Of a DNA stretch of 64,000 bases, positions 36,177 through 45,056 are shown piece by piece (positions within the stretch are counted from its first letter, which is position 1; every line of letters starts with the position of its first letter). The position numbers and the translations under genes are program-made. The DNA lies in the NCBI RefSeq assembly GCF_000701405.1, contig NZ_JNIV01000002.1, positions 66,349-130,348 of the forward strand, in the 5' to 3' direction. The notes under the pieces were generated by a model. It saw only the letters and a program-made list of their open reading frames with translations, did no database searches and was not told the DNA's origin. Source of the stretch: Deinococcus marmoris DSM 12784. Its GTDB lineage: Bacteria > Deinococcota > Deinococci > Deinococcales > Deinococcaceae.

Positions 36177-37090
36177 AGGCCAGCCCCCAGACCCCTCCGG
36201 CGGGGCCAGTGGTCCTGACGGGGGCGGCGGGCCGGGCCGGACGCGCGGCCCTGAAACATCTGCTGGAACACGGCCATGAGGTCATTGCCGTGGACACCCA
36301 GCCCATCCCAAGGCCAGAGGGCGAATTTTCCGGCTCCTTAAAAGCCGTTCTGCGCGCCGATCTGACTGATCTGGGCCAGACGCTGGAGGTCATGCACGGC
36401 GCGGGCAGCGTGGTTCATCTGGCCAATATTCCCGCCCCGGACCTTCAGGCCCCGCACCACACCTTCGTGCAGAACGTGACCATGAACCACAGCGTCTTTA
36501 CAGCGGCCACCATGCTGGGGCTGGAGCGGGTGGTCTGGGCGTCCAGTGAAACCACGCTGGGCCTGCCCTTCGACGTGCCGCCCCACTACGCCCCGGTGGA
36601 CGAGGCGCATTACCCACACCCCAAGTCGTCGTATGCCCTGAGTAAAGTGGTCACGGAGACGATGGCGGAGGATTTTGCACGTCACTCGGGCATTCCCTTC
36701 GTGGCCCTGCGCTTCTCCAACATTCTGGGGCCGGAGGAGTACCGCCGTTTCCCAGAGCTGGCGTGGCCCGATCCCCACGCGCGCAAGTGGAACCTGTGGG
36801 GCTACATTGACGAGCGGGACGCCGCGCTGGCCTGCCGCCTGGCGCTGAGCGCGCCCCTCCAGGGGGCCAGCAGCTTCATCATCGCCGCCGCCGACACCGT
36901 CATGCCGCAGCCCTCGCGCACGCTGATGGCGCAGGTGTTTCCGGGCGTACCCCTCCGGGAATCGCTGAAGGACTATGAAACGCTGCTGAGCATCGACCAC
37001 GCCCGCGAGAAACTGGGGTTCGAGCCACAGCACCGCTGGCGGGACACGCTGGGCGAGGACGGCGCAGCCCACCAGGGAGGACAGGTATGA
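36170..37090 (+). CDS. NAD-dependent epimerase/dehydratase (extended SDR)
   Basis: The 306-residue extended SDR has the Rossmann motif TGAAGRAGRAA, a VVHLANIPAPD strand, and the catalytic YALSK (SSYALSKVVTETMAEDFAR). The 36170 ATG overlaps the aldo/keto reductase end; an upstream reading is a shadow. LGLPFDVPPHYAPVDE is typical of UDP-sugar-epimerase-like proteins of unknown substrate. It overlaps the next gene by four bases. Confidence 0.88.
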   Translation: MVKASPQTPPAGPVVLTGAAGRAGRAALKHLLEHGHEVIAVDTQPIPRPEGEFSGSLKAVLRADLTDLGQTLEVMHGAGSVVHLANIPAPDLQAPHHTFVQNVTMNHSVFTAATMLGLERVVWASSETTLGLPFDVPPHYAPVDEAHYPHPKSSYALSKVVTETMAEDFARHSGIPFVALRFSNILGPEEYRRFPELAWPDPHARKWNLWGYIDERDAALACRLALSAPLQGASSFIIAAADTVMPQPSRTLMAQVFPGVPLRESLKDYETLLSIDHAREKLGFEPQHRWRDTLGEDGAAHQGGQV

Positions 37091-38088
37091 AGGTTCTGTT
37101 TATCGGCGGCACGGGGATCATCAGTTCAGCGTGTTCGGAACTGGCGCTGGCGCAGGGGATGGAGCTGTACCTGCTCAACCGTGGAGAGTCCTCGCGGCCC
37201 GTGCCAGACGGCGCGAAGGTCTTGAGAGGCGATATCCGCGATCCGGGCAGTGTGCGCCAAACGCTGGATGATCTGGCGCTGGGCAATCTGGAATTCGACG
37301 TGGTGGTGGACTGGGTGGCCTTCACGCCCGAACATATCGAGACCGATCTGGACTTGTTCGCGGGCCGGACCAAGCAGTATGTGTTCATCAGTTCGGCCTC
37401 CGCGTACCAGAAGCCGCTGGGGCACCTGCCGATCACGGAATCCACGCCGCTGCACAACCCGTTCTGGCAGTACTCGCGCGACAAGATCGCCTGCGAGGAC
37501 CGCCTGACCCGCGCCTACCGCGAGGACGGCTTTCCGGTGACTGTCGTGCGGCCCTCGCACACCTATGACCGCACGCTGCTGCCGATGGACGGTGGCTGGA
37601 CCGTGGTGGACCGCATGCGCCGGGGCAAACCCGTGATCGTTCACGGCGACGGCACCTCGCTGTGGACCCTGACCCACCACCGCGACTTTGCCGTGGGCTT
37701 CGTGGGGTTGCTGGGCCGCCCAGCGGTGATCGGCGAGGCGGTGCAGATCACGGGTGACGAATGGCTGACCTGGAACCAGATTTTCGAGCTGGTGGCCGGG
37801 GCAGCGGGCGTCAAGGCCCAGCTCGTCCACGTTCCATCCGAGGTCATTGCCGCCTTTGCGCCCGACTGGGGCGCAGGTCTGCTGGGCGACAAGGCCCACA
37901 GCGCCGTTTTCGACAACACCAAGATCAAGCGTCTGGTGCCGGAATTCAACGCCACCATCCCCTATGCGCGCGGCGTGCAGGAAGTGTTGGCGTGGTACGA
38001 CGCGGACCCGGCGCGGCAGGTGGTGGATGGGAAGCTGGACGGGTTGATGGACCGGATTATCGGGCAGATTCAGGCGGTCAGGCCATAG
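37087..38088 (+). CDS. NAD-dependent epimerase/dehydratase, atypical SDR
   Basis: A 333-residue protein with Rossmann motif FIGGTGIISSAC, FISSASAYQKP and a YSRDK motif (YxxxK). The fold resembles CSP41-like atypical SDRs that bind nucleotide sugars or RNA. It starts at the ATGA overlap with the preceding SDR, so both are made together, probably in one sugar or carbonyl modification pathway with the aldo/keto reductase. Substrate not inferable. Confidence 0.87.
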   Translation: MKVLFIGGTGIISSACSELALAQGMELYLLNRGESSRPVPDGAKVLRGDIRDPGSVRQTLDDLALGNLEFDVVVDWVAFTPEHIETDLDLFAGRTKQYVFISSASAYQKPLGHLPITESTPLHNPFWQYSRDKIACEDRLTRAYREDGFPVTVVRPSHTYDRTLLPMDGGWTVVDRMRRGKPVIVHGDGTSLWTLTHHRDFAVGFVGLLGRPAVIGEAVQITGDEWLTWNQIFELVAGAAGVKAQLVHVPSEVIAAFAPDWGAGLLGDKAHSAVFDNTKIKRLVPEFNATIPYARGVQEVLAWYDADPARQVVDGKLDGLMDRIIGQIQAVRP

Positions 38089-38198
38089 AGGGCAACGCCG
38101 TGCGGCGCACACTGGTTCACTCGCCCCGTTCCTCAGGGCAGACGGCCCCGCCAAACAACCTCACCCCCCCGGCCCCGCCAAACGGGTAACGTACAGGC

Positions 38199-39497
38199 AT
38201 GACCCGTGATGGTTCCGCACCTGCCGCCGCCGATGCCCTGAGCGCCGCCCAGACCGCCTACGACGCCATTCGCGCCAGGGGGCTGAAACTGAACATGCAG
38301 CGCGGCCAGCCTTCCGACGCGGATTTTGACCTGTCTAACGGTCTGTTGGGGACACTGGGCGAGACGGACCTGAGCATGGACGGCATCGATCTGCGGAACT
38401 ATCCGGGCGGAATTGCCGGGCTGCCCAGCGCACGCAAGATGTTCGCGGATTATCTGGACGTGAAGGCCGAGAACGTGATCGTCTGGAACAACGCCTCTTT
38501 GGAATTGCAGGGCTTCGTGCTGACCTTCGCGCTGCTGCACGGCGTACGCGGCAGCAAGGGGCCGTGGGTGAAGGGCGAGAGCAAGCCCAAATTCATCGTG
38601 ACCATCCCCGGCTATGATCGGCACTTCCTGCTGCTCCAAACCCTGGGCTTCGATCTGGTGACGGTGGACATGCAGCACGACGGCCCCGATCTGGACGCCA
38701 TTGAGCGGCTGGCGGCAGAGGACGCGAACATCAAAGGACTGCTGTTCGTGCCCACCTACAGCAATCCCGGCGGCGAGACCATCAGCGCCGCGAAGGCACA
38801 GCGACTGGCCGCGCTCCAGGCCGCTGCCCCCGATTTCACCATCCTGGCCGACGATGCCTACCGCGCGCACCATCTGGGCACGCCACCCGAAACTGTTAAC
38901 TTCGTGACGCTGTGCCGGGACGCGGGGCATCCTGACCGGGCTTTCGTGTTTGCCAGCACCAGCAAGATCACGCTGGCGGGGGCGGGGCTGGGGTTCGTGG
39001 CCACCAGCGAGGACAATATCAAATGGATGTCCAAGTACCTGAACGCCCAGAGCATCGGCCCCAACAAGCCCGAGCAGGCGCGGCACGTCAAGTTTCTGGG
39101 CAGTTATCCCGGTGGCATCGATGGATTGATGCGCGACCACGCCGCCCTGATTGCCCCCAAGTTCCGCGCGGTGGGCGAGACCCTGCGCGCCGAACTGGGC
39201 GAGGGCGACGATTTCGCCACCTGGGCCAATCCGCAGGGCGGCTATTTCATCAGCCTGGACACCACCGCCCCCGTGGCCGCCCGCGTGGTGGAACTGGCCG
39301 ATGCGGCGGGCGTGAGCCTGACCCCCGCCGGGGCCACCTACCCGGACGGCAAGGACCCCGGCAATCGCAACATCCGCATTGCGCCGACGCGCCCGCCCGT
39401 GGGCGAGGTCTATATTGCCATGAGCGCCGTCGCCGCGTGCATCCGTCTGGCCACCGAGGAGTACCGCGCCGGGCAGCGGGGGCAGGGCCGATCCTGA
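38199..39497 (+). CDS. PLP-dependent aminotransferase class I/II (aspartate aminotransferase-like)
   Basis: The 432-residue fold-type I aminotransferase has RGQPSDADFDLSNGLL, LRNYPGGIAGLPSARK, the PLP-contact DDAYRAHH and the Schiff-base lysine in FASTSKITLAGAGLGF, then RIAPTRPP with the substrate-carboxylate arginine. It resembles the bacterial subgroup (PF12897) of aspartate/alanine-type enzymes. TAACGT lies six bases upstream of the ATG, consistent with a leaderless transcript. Amino donor uncertain. Confidence 0.9.
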   Translation: MTRDGSAPAAADALSAAQTAYDAIRARGLKLNMQRGQPSDADFDLSNGLLGTLGETDLSMDGIDLRNYPGGIAGLPSARKMFADYLDVKAENVIVWNNASLELQGFVLTFALLHGVRGSKGPWVKGESKPKFIVTIPGYDRHFLLLQTLGFDLVTVDMQHDGPDLDAIERLAAEDANIKGLLFVPTYSNPGGETISAAKAQRLAALQAAAPDFTILADDAYRAHHLGTPPETVNFVTLCRDAGHPDRAFVFASTSKITLAGAGLGFVATSEDNIKWMSKYLNAQSIGPNKPEQARHVKFLGSYPGGIDGLMRDHAALIAPKFRAVGETLRAELGEGDDFATWANPQGGYFISLDTTAPVAARVVELADAAGVSLTPAGATYPDGKDPGNRNIRIAPTRPPVGEVYIAMSAVAACIRLATEEYRAGQRGQGRS

Positions 39498-39551
39498 ACC
39501 TCTTAATTCACCGCTTGATTTCCTTGTGGCCTGCGGGCCAGGATGCCCGTC

Positions 39552-40052
39552 ATGCCTAACCATTTCGCAGGCAACGCCGATGAACGCGCGGCGCTGGACG
39601 CCTATATCAAGCTGTGGCGGGGCGCGCACGCGGTGGAAGTCGCGGCCAACCGGCATCTGGCAGACCACGGCCTGACCCTCAGCCAGTTCGCGGTGCTGGA
39701 GGCGCTGTTTCACCTGGGGCCGCTGAGTCAGCGCCAACTGGCCGACAAGATCCTGCGCTCCAGCGGCAACCTGACGATGGTGATCGACAACCTGGAGCGG
39801 GACCAGCAGGTCAGCCGGGAGCGCAATCCAGCAGACCGCCGCGCCTTCCAGATTTCCCTGACAGAGGAAGGGCGCAGCCTGATCGAGCGGATTCTGCCCG
39901 GCCATGTGCGCGGCATTCGGGAACTGTTCGGGGTGCTGGAACCGGATGAGTTGCAGCAGCTCACCATTCTGACCCGCAAGATCGGACTGGAAGCCCAGAG
40001 GCGGGATGCGGATCGGGGCGAGGCCGCACCGACACGGAGAGCAAAGGTTTAG
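39552..40052 (+). CDS. MarR-family regulator (MhqR-like by context)
   Basis: The 166-residue winged-helix protein has SQFAVLEALFHLGPLSQRQLADKILRSSGNLTMVIDNLERDQQVSRERNPADRRAFQISLTEEG, the full MarR DNA-binding region with the DRR wing. The ATG at 39552 is chosen because AGGA lies eight bases upstream; a second ATG is at 39543. The next gene encodes both activities found in the Bacillus MhqR regulon, so it may sense quinones or other electrophiles. That role is inferred. Confidence 0.88.
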   Translation: MPNHFAGNADERAALDAYIKLWRGAHAVEVAANRHLADHGLTLSQFAVLEALFHLGPLSQRQLADKILRSSGNLTMVIDNLERDQQVSRERNPADRRAFQISLTEEGRSLIERILPGHVRGIRELFGVLEPDELQQLTILTRKIGLEAQRRDADRGEAAPTRRAKV

Positions 40053-40114
40053 AAAGCGCTCACCCTGTTTTTCAGACAGACAGAACTGCTCTCTGGCACA
40101 AAGAAAACGCACCC

Positions 40115-40134
40115 CCAGAGAAAATAGTCTCTGG
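40115..40134. promoter_or_regulatory. 7-bp inverted repeat CCAGAGA-n6-TCTCTGG
   Basis: A perfect inverted repeat downstream of the MarR gene and 33 bases before the -35 of the fusion gene. Further CTCTGG copies lie at about 40090 and CTCTG at 40151. It could be an operator or part of a weak terminator. Confidence 0.4.
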
Positions 40135-40166
40135 TCTCCCGAGAACAGCCTCTGTCCAGATTCTGC

Positions 40167-40195
40167 TTGAAAACCGCTTAACGTTAATCTATTAT
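40167..40195 (+). promoter_or_regulatory. Promoter TTGAAA-17-TATTAT with palindromic operator in spacer
   Basis: TTGAAA (40167-40172) and TATTAT (40190-40195) are separated by 17 bases, and the spacer holds the perfect palindrome TTAACGTTAA (40178-40187). The ATG follows the -10 by six bases. A MarR dimer binding the palindrome would block RNA polymerase. Confidence 0.8.
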
Positions 40196-40201
40196 CACCG
40201 C

Positions 40202-41866
40202 ATGACTTCCTCCTCTTCCAGCCAGATTTCCCCGGTCCAGGGCCTGCACCATGTCACGGTGATGGCCAGCGATCCGCAGCGCAACATCGACTTCTACACC
40301 AACGTGCTGGGGCAGCGCATGGTCAAGGTGACCGTGAATTTCGATGATCCCGGCACCTATCACCTGTATTACGGCGACCGCACCGGGCAGCCGGGCACGA
40401 TCATGACCCACTTTCCCTGGCCCGGTGCGGCGCGTGGCGTGCGCGGCAACGGCGAAATTGTGGCGACGGCCTACAGCGCCCCGGCGGCCTCGTACGACTA
40501 CTGGCTGGGCCGCCTGACCGCGCTGGGGCTGGAGGTAAGCGGGGGCATGCGCTTTGGGCAGAAGTTCCTGACGGTAGATGACCCGGACGGAACGTGGGTG
40601 GAACTTATCTTCGAGGACGGCGCACCCGTGGAGGAGTGGCCCGCCTCGCCCATCCCGCCCGAACACGCTCTGCGCGGTTTTCACTCGGTCACCGGCTGGG
40701 TGGGGGAAACCGGGGCCGTGCGCGATCTGCTGGTGGGTCAACTGGGATTTACCGAAGTGGGCAGCGAGGACGACGCGGAAGGCCAGCGCACCCGCTTCCG
40801 GGGCAGCGGCGATGACGACGGTGGCGCGGGCGTGGGCCTGTTCGTGGACGTGGTGGAACGGCCCGGTCAGCCGCGCGGCTCCTTCGGGGCGGGCAGCGTG
40901 CATCATGTCGCGCTGCGGACCCGCGACGACGAGCAGCAGACCGCGTACATGGGGCAACTGACGGCAGCGGGCTTCCGGCCCACCCCGGTGCAGGACCGCC
41001 AGTATTTCCACAGCATCTATTTCCGGGAAAGCAACGGCATCCTGTTCGAGATCGCCACCGATGCCCCCGGCTTCCCCGACGACGAGCCGGTGGATGAGCT
41101 GGGCAAACACCTCAAGCTGCCTGAGTGGTACGAGGCCCGCCGCCCCACCATCGAGGCGCACCTGCCGCGCATCGTCAGTCCCGAATACGGCTTGACGCTG
41201 GGAACGCGGGACCTGGGGACAGCTCCGGCCATTCAGGAGGAAGCCGCACCCTCCGGCATTCAGGTTCTCACGGCTGGACGCCCGCTGGGCGAGGCACGCG
41301 TGGCCGCCGTTCTGCTGCACGGGCGCGGGGCGACGGCGCAGGACATCCTCTCGCTGGAGGGAGACCTGAACCTGAGCGCCTTCACCTATCTGGCCCCGCA
41401 GGCGGACGGCAACAGTTGGTATCCGCAATCGTTCCTGGCCCCGCTGGAACAGAACCAGCCGCATCTGGACGCCGCGCTGGCCACCGTGGACGCCCTGCTG
41501 GCCGAACTGGAAGCGCAGGGCATTCCTCCGCAGAACGTGGTGCTGGGCGGCTTCAGCCAGGGCGCGTGTCTGGCGCTGGAATATGCCAGCCGCAGCGGGG
41601 TGAAGCTGGGCGGCGTGGTGGCCCTGAGCGGCGCGCTGATCACGCTGGACGGGACGGGCGATCTGGACGGCCTGCCCGTGTTCATGGGCAACGCCCCGGA
41701 CGACGCGCATATTCCGCTGGACCGTTTTCAGGCCAGCGCGGAACTGCTGCGTTCACGAGGCGCGGCGGTGGATGCCCGCGTTTTTCCGGGGCTGGGCCAC
41801 TCCATCAACGCCGAGGAACTGGACGCCATGCGGGCGCTGATGCAGGCGGTGGTGGGGCAGGCGTAG
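40202..41866 (+). CDS. Fused ring-cleaving dioxygenase (VOC) and carboxylesterase (MhqO-MhqD-like)
   Basis: A 554-residue two-part protein. Residues 10-315 are a two-module VOC dioxygenase (GLHHVTVMASDPQRNIDFYTNVLG; GSVHHVALRTRDDEQQ; FRESNGILFEIATDAPGF with the metal-ligand Glu), like MhqO. Residues 355-554 are a phospholipase/carboxylesterase hydrolase (VLLHGRGATAQD; nucleophile Ser452 in GGFSQGACLALE; His in GLGHSIN), like MhqD. Bacillus encodes these separately in the quinone-stress MhqR regulon. Length and continuous reading frame show a true fusion with a linker near 330-350. Confidence 0.88.
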   Translation: MTSSSSSQISPVQGLHHVTVMASDPQRNIDFYTNVLGQRMVKVTVNFDDPGTYHLYYGDRTGQPGTIMTHFPWPGAARGVRGNGEIVATAYSAPAASYDYWLGRLTALGLEVSGGMRFGQKFLTVDDPDGTWVELIFEDGAPVEEWPASPIPPEHALRGFHSVTGWVGETGAVRDLLVGQLGFTEVGSEDDAEGQRTRFRGSGDDDGGAGVGLFVDVVERPGQPRGSFGAGSVHHVALRTRDDEQQTAYMGQLTAAGFRPTPVQDRQYFHSIYFRESNGILFEIATDAPGFPDDEPVDELGKHLKLPEWYEARRPTIEAHLPRIVSPEYGLTLGTRDLGTAPAIQEEAAPSGIQVLTAGRPLGEARVAAVLLHGRGATAQDILSLEGDLNLSAFTYLAPQADGNSWYPQSFLAPLEQNQPHLDAALATVDALLAELEAQGIPPQNVVLGGFSQGACLALEYASRSGVKLGGVVALSGALITLDGTGDLDGLPVFMGNAPDDAHIPLDRFQASAELLRSRGAAVDARVFPGLGHSINAEELDAMRALMQAVVGQA

Positions 41867-41871
41867 GGGTC

Positions 41872-42567
41872 TTAACGGAGTGTGGCCGCGATAAAAATCG
41901 GGGTGGCATCCGGCCCCTCGAAGCCCGGCCCGTAGGCGCGCACGGTCACCAGCACGCGGTTGCCGCGCACGTCCACGCGCTCCAGCGAGTACCGGGCGGC
42001 GCACTTGCGGTCTGCGGGCAGGCTCAGATCCTGGTGGATGGTCTGCGTGTTCACGGTCAGGCTGAATCCGGCGGGAACGCTGCCCGGCTCGAGCAGATCG
42101 CCATACGGGCAGGCCGAGGGCAGGGCGTACACATTCAGCTTGATCGGCACGGGGACAGACCACAGCGCCACGTTGATGATTCCAGTCTGTCCCGCGCCCA
42201 GACCGTCACTCCACTGCGGAAACGGTTGCGGATACACGCGGTTGTATTTCGCGGCGGACACGGCCCCCGGCGTCAGGCCGTAAGCAGACAGCGTGGCCGG
42301 GGTGGGCGGCGTGGTCAGCAGATTCCAGCGCAGCGTGTTGGGCAGGGCATCTGCCGTTTTCTGGCGGCTGTAGAGCTGCGCCCCCGTCGCCGTACTGAAC
42401 ACCTTCAGGCTGGCCGTGCCGAAGCCGGAGCCGTCCCGCACCCCCGAACTCAGGACCATCACCCGCGCCGAGGTGGAAGAGAAGCGCACCTGATTGACTG
42501 GAATGCGCTCGTTCGCCGCAGCAAAGGTGACGGTGGCGGCCAGGATCAGCGTCAGCAGATGTCTCAT
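41872..42567 (-). CDS. Secreted DUF2259-like protein
   Basis: The 231-residue protein has a signal peptide (MRHLLTLILAATVTFAAANE). The N-terminal mature segment VRFSSTSARVMVLSSGVRDGSGFGTASLKVFSTATG fits the DUF2259 predicted secreted family (FS-x-G... DGSGF). Two cysteines (ACPYGD and KCAARY) could pair. TACGCT lies five bases before the ATG. It ends five bases after the convergent fusion gene's stop. Function unknown. Confidence 0.72.
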   Translation of the reverse strand: MRHLLTLILAATVTFAAANERIPVNQVRFSSTSARVMVLSSGVRDGSGFGTASLKVFSTATGAQLYSRQKTADALPNTLRWNLLTTPPTPATLSAYGLTPGAVSAAKYNRVYPQPFPQWSDGLGAGQTGIINVALWSVPVPIKLNVYALPSACPYGDLLEPGSVPAGFSLTVNTQTIHQDLSLPADRKCAARYSLERVDVRGNRVLVTVRAYGPGFEGPDATPIFIAATLR

Positions 42568-42618
42568 GACTGAGCGTACACCCTGGGCAACGTTACAGAA
42601 CATAAGTCCGAAGAACCC

Positions 42619-42653
42619 CGCCCCATCCTGACTTCTCCGCTCAGGATGGGGCG
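42619..42653. repeat. 13-bp perfect inverted repeat adjoining the P-type ATPase promoter
   Basis: CGCCCCATCCTGA and TCAGGATGGGGCG flank a 9-base loop. It lies between two divergent genes, where no terminator is expected, and ends exactly at the -35 element of the P-type ATPase. Confidence 0.6.
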
Positions 42654-42717
42654 TTGAGTTTGTAATAGCGGGGGAATAGAATGGGCTTATTGAGAATTAT
42701 TCCTGTTAAGAATTCTC
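42654..42717 (+). promoter_or_regulatory. Promoter and candidate metal-sensor operator of the P-type ATPase
   Basis: TTGAGT (42654-42659) and TAGAAT (42677-42682) are 17 bases apart. Just after the predicted start site lies an inverted repeat GAGAATTATT-n6-AAGAATTCTC (42692-42717, 9 of 10 pairs). Its AT-rich arms and position fit a Fur/PerR- or ArsR-type repressor site. Confidence 0.6.
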
Positions 42718-42731
42718 GCCCAGGAGGCTTC

Positions 42732-44651
42732 GTGACTACATCTACCCCGGCCAGTTTTGCCGCCCCCAGCCGCCAGCCCCACTTCAACGTCTCACCCGAA
42801 CTGCGCTTTGCCGTCACCATGACTGGCCTGACCCTGTTGGGCCTGCTGGTGGGCGCAGCGGGGCAGTATTTAATCAACAACCCTTTCGTGATGTGGGGTG
42901 GCTACCTCGTCGCGTACCTAGCGGGGGGCATTCCCGCCGGGCGCGAGGCGCTGCACAGCCTGTTCGTGGAAAGGAAGCTGGACGTCGATTTGCTGATGGT
43001 GGTGGCCGCCCTGGGCGCGGCGAGCATCGGGCAGGCGGCGGACGGGGCCATTCTGCTGTTCCTGTTTAGCCTCAGCAACACCCTCCAGGACTGGGCGATG
43101 GGCCGCACCAAGAACGCCATCAGCGCCCTGATGGACCTGAACCCGGCGGGGGCCACCGTGCGGCGCGACGGACGCGAACGCTGGTGCGAGCTGGGCGAGA
43201 TTCAGATTGGCGACGTGCTGATCGTCAAACCCGGCGAGCGCATCGCCGCCGACGCCCGCGTGACGCTAGGGCATACGGCGGTGGACGAGTCGCCCATCAC
43301 CGGGGAAAGCCTGCCGATTGATAAGACGGTGGGCGCGGAACTGGCCTCCGGCACCATCAACCTGAACGGCAGCGTGGAGGCCGAAGTGGTTCGCCCAGCG
43401 GGAGACAGCACGCTGGCCCGGCTGGTGGCGCTGATGGAGCAGGCCCAGACCGCCAAGAGCCGCACTGAGACCATTACCGAGCGCTGGGAAAGCCCCTACG
43501 CGACGGTGGTGATCGTGCTGGTGCCGCTGGTGTTCGCGTTGCTGCATTACGGATTCAAGCTGTCGCTGGATGTCTCTTGGTACCGCGCCATGACCTTCAT
43601 GGTGGTGGCCAGCCCCTGCGCGGTGGTGATCAGCACCCCTGCCGTGATGCTCAGCGCGATGGCGGCGGCGGCGCGCGGCGGCGTGCTGTTCAAGAGCAGC
43701 GCGGCGATGGACACCCTGGCCCGCGTGAACACGGTGGCCTTCGACAAGACCGGCACGCTGACTCAGGCAAAAATGACGGTGGCCCGCATAGTGGCCGACG
43801 ATGAAGCGGGGGCGCTGGCGCTGGCCGCTGGCCTGGAAAGTCACAGCGAACACCCCATCGCGCGGGCGGTGGTGACGCTGGCGCGTGAGCGGGGCGTGTC
43901 TCCGGTTGCCGTCCGAAACGCGCAGGCCGTACCCGGAATGGGCATTGAGGCCACGCTGGACAGCGGCGAGTTGGCCTGGGCCGGAAACCTCCGCCTGATG
44001 ACGCGCGAGGGGGCCAGCCTCTCCCCCATTCAGGACGCCGCCCTGCGTGAGCTGAATACCGAGGGCAGCAGCACCGTGATCGTGGGCGTGGGCAACCGCG
44101 TGCTGGCTGTGATGGGCGTGGCCGATACGCTGCGCCCAGGCATCGCTGAAGCCATTTCCAGCCTGCGGGCGGCGGGCGTGGAACATCAGGTGATGCTGAC
44201 CGGCGACAAGATGGAGGTGGCCCAGGCCGTGGCCGCCCAGATCGGCCTGAGCGAGTACCGCGCCGAGTTGCTACCCGAGGACAAGCTGCGGATCATGGGT
44301 GAGTTGCCCGGCCCGCTGGCGATGGTGGGCGACGGCGTGAACGACGCTCCGGCCCTGGCCCGCGCCGATCTCGGCATTGCCGTCGCCAGCGGCACCGACG
44401 TGGCCATCGAGAGCGCCGACGTGGTGCTGATGAAAAACGATCTGGGCAAACTGGCCGGAGCCGTGAAACTGGCCAAAGATGCCCGCCGCACCGTCTTCCT
44501 GAACCTGGCCTTCGCCTTCGGGGTCATCCTGATCATCGCGCCGCTGGCTGTGGCCGGAAAGATTCCGTTGCCGCTGGGCGTCATCGCACACGAGGGCGGC
44601 ACCGTGTTCGTGGTGTTCATGGGCCTCCGTTTACTGCGGCACCGACTGTAA
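42732..44651 (+). CDS. P1B-4-type heavy-metal exporting P-type ATPase
   Basis: The 639-residue pump carries the phosphorylation motif DKTGT, ITGES (TGES loop), SEHPIA (HP locus) and GDGVNDAPAL. The membrane metal site is SPC (ASPCAVVISTPAVM) and the last helix has HEGGT, the combination that defines subgroup P1B-4 (CoaT, CtpD, PfeT/ZosA), exporting Co, Fe(II) or Zn. There is no N-terminal CxxC metal-binding domain. GTG start at 42732 with AGGAGG upstream; the 51-base longer reading includes the operator. Confidence 0.92.
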   Translation: MTTSTPASFAAPSRQPHFNVSPELRFAVTMTGLTLLGLLVGAAGQYLINNPFVMWGGYLVAYLAGGIPAGREALHSLFVERKLDVDLLMVVAALGAASIGQAADGAILLFLFSLSNTLQDWAMGRTKNAISALMDLNPAGATVRRDGRERWCELGEIQIGDVLIVKPGERIAADARVTLGHTAVDESPITGESLPIDKTVGAELASGTINLNGSVEAEVVRPAGDSTLARLVALMEQAQTAKSRTETITERWESPYATVVIVLVPLVFALLHYGFKLSLDVSWYRAMTFMVVASPCAVVISTPAVMLSAMAAAARGGVLFKSSAAMDTLARVNTVAFDKTGTLTQAKMTVARIVADDEAGALALAAGLESHSEHPIARAVVTLARERGVSPVAVRNAQAVPGMGIEATLDSGELAWAGNLRLMTREGASLSPIQDAALRELNTEGSSTVIVGVGNRVLAVMGVADTLRPGIAEAISSLRAAGVEHQVMLTGDKMEVAQAVAAQIGLSEYRAELLPEDKLRIMGELPGPLAMVGDGVNDAPALARADLGIAVASGTDVAIESADVVLMKNDLGKLAGAVKLAKDARRTVFLNLAFAFGVILIIAPLAVAGKIPLPLGVIAHEGGTVFVVFMGLRLLRHRL

Positions 44652-44677
44652 AACGCCTGATCACTCAGCAGGCGGAG

Positions 44678-44974
44678 TCAGAAATTTCTGGTGACTGTAG
44701 CGGTGTAAATGAATGCCCCGATAACATAGATAAATGGGGAAACTGCCGCCAGCAACGCCAGCCTGCCGCGCCGCATGATCATCAGCGCCAGCGTGGCGAT
44801 CAGACAGACGGGATAGACGTACAGCACGGTAAACATCGTCTCTGAGAAATGCGCCCCTATTGGATCCTGAGCGCCACTATCGGTGGCGAAGGCCGCTGCC
44901 ACAGCGGTAAAAAAGGTCAGCACCGCTCCCAGAATCAGCAGGACGATCAGACCGAAAATAGACCAGGGTTTCAT
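44678..44974 (-). CDS. Small three-span membrane protein, paralogue A
   Basis: A 98-residue protein with three hydrophobic segments (IFGLIVLLILGAVLTFFTAV; MFTVLYVYPVCLIATLALMIM; LLAAVSPFIYVIGAFIYTA). It is the same length as, and similar to, the next gene upstream, sharing PIG-x(3)-F, RRG-x(2)-AL-x-AA-x(2)-PF-x-Y. GAGGAG precedes the ATG. Longer in-frame readings lack this site. Function unknown. Confidence 0.7.
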   Translation of the reverse strand: MKPWSIFGLIVLLILGAVLTFFTAVAAAFATDSGAQDPIGAHFSETMFTVLYVYPVCLIATLALMIMRRGRLALLAAVSPFIYVIGAFIYTATVTRNF

Positions 44975-45056
44975 CGTTGCTCCTCTCATAGGGAAGGTTG
45001 ACCGCACGGGATAGCCAGAAAAGCAAACCCGTGGCGCAGCCTTTTCAGACCAGAAA

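Noticed and set aside
38133..40112. 659-codon minus-strand ORF
   Set aside because: It is fully antisense to the aminotransferase and MarR genes, both of which have clear family motifs; composition is that of a high-GC shadow.
40184..41710. 508-codon minus-strand ORF
   Set aside because: Antisense to the dioxygenase-esterase fusion gene; no motif and Arg/His/Gly/Gln-rich shadow composition.
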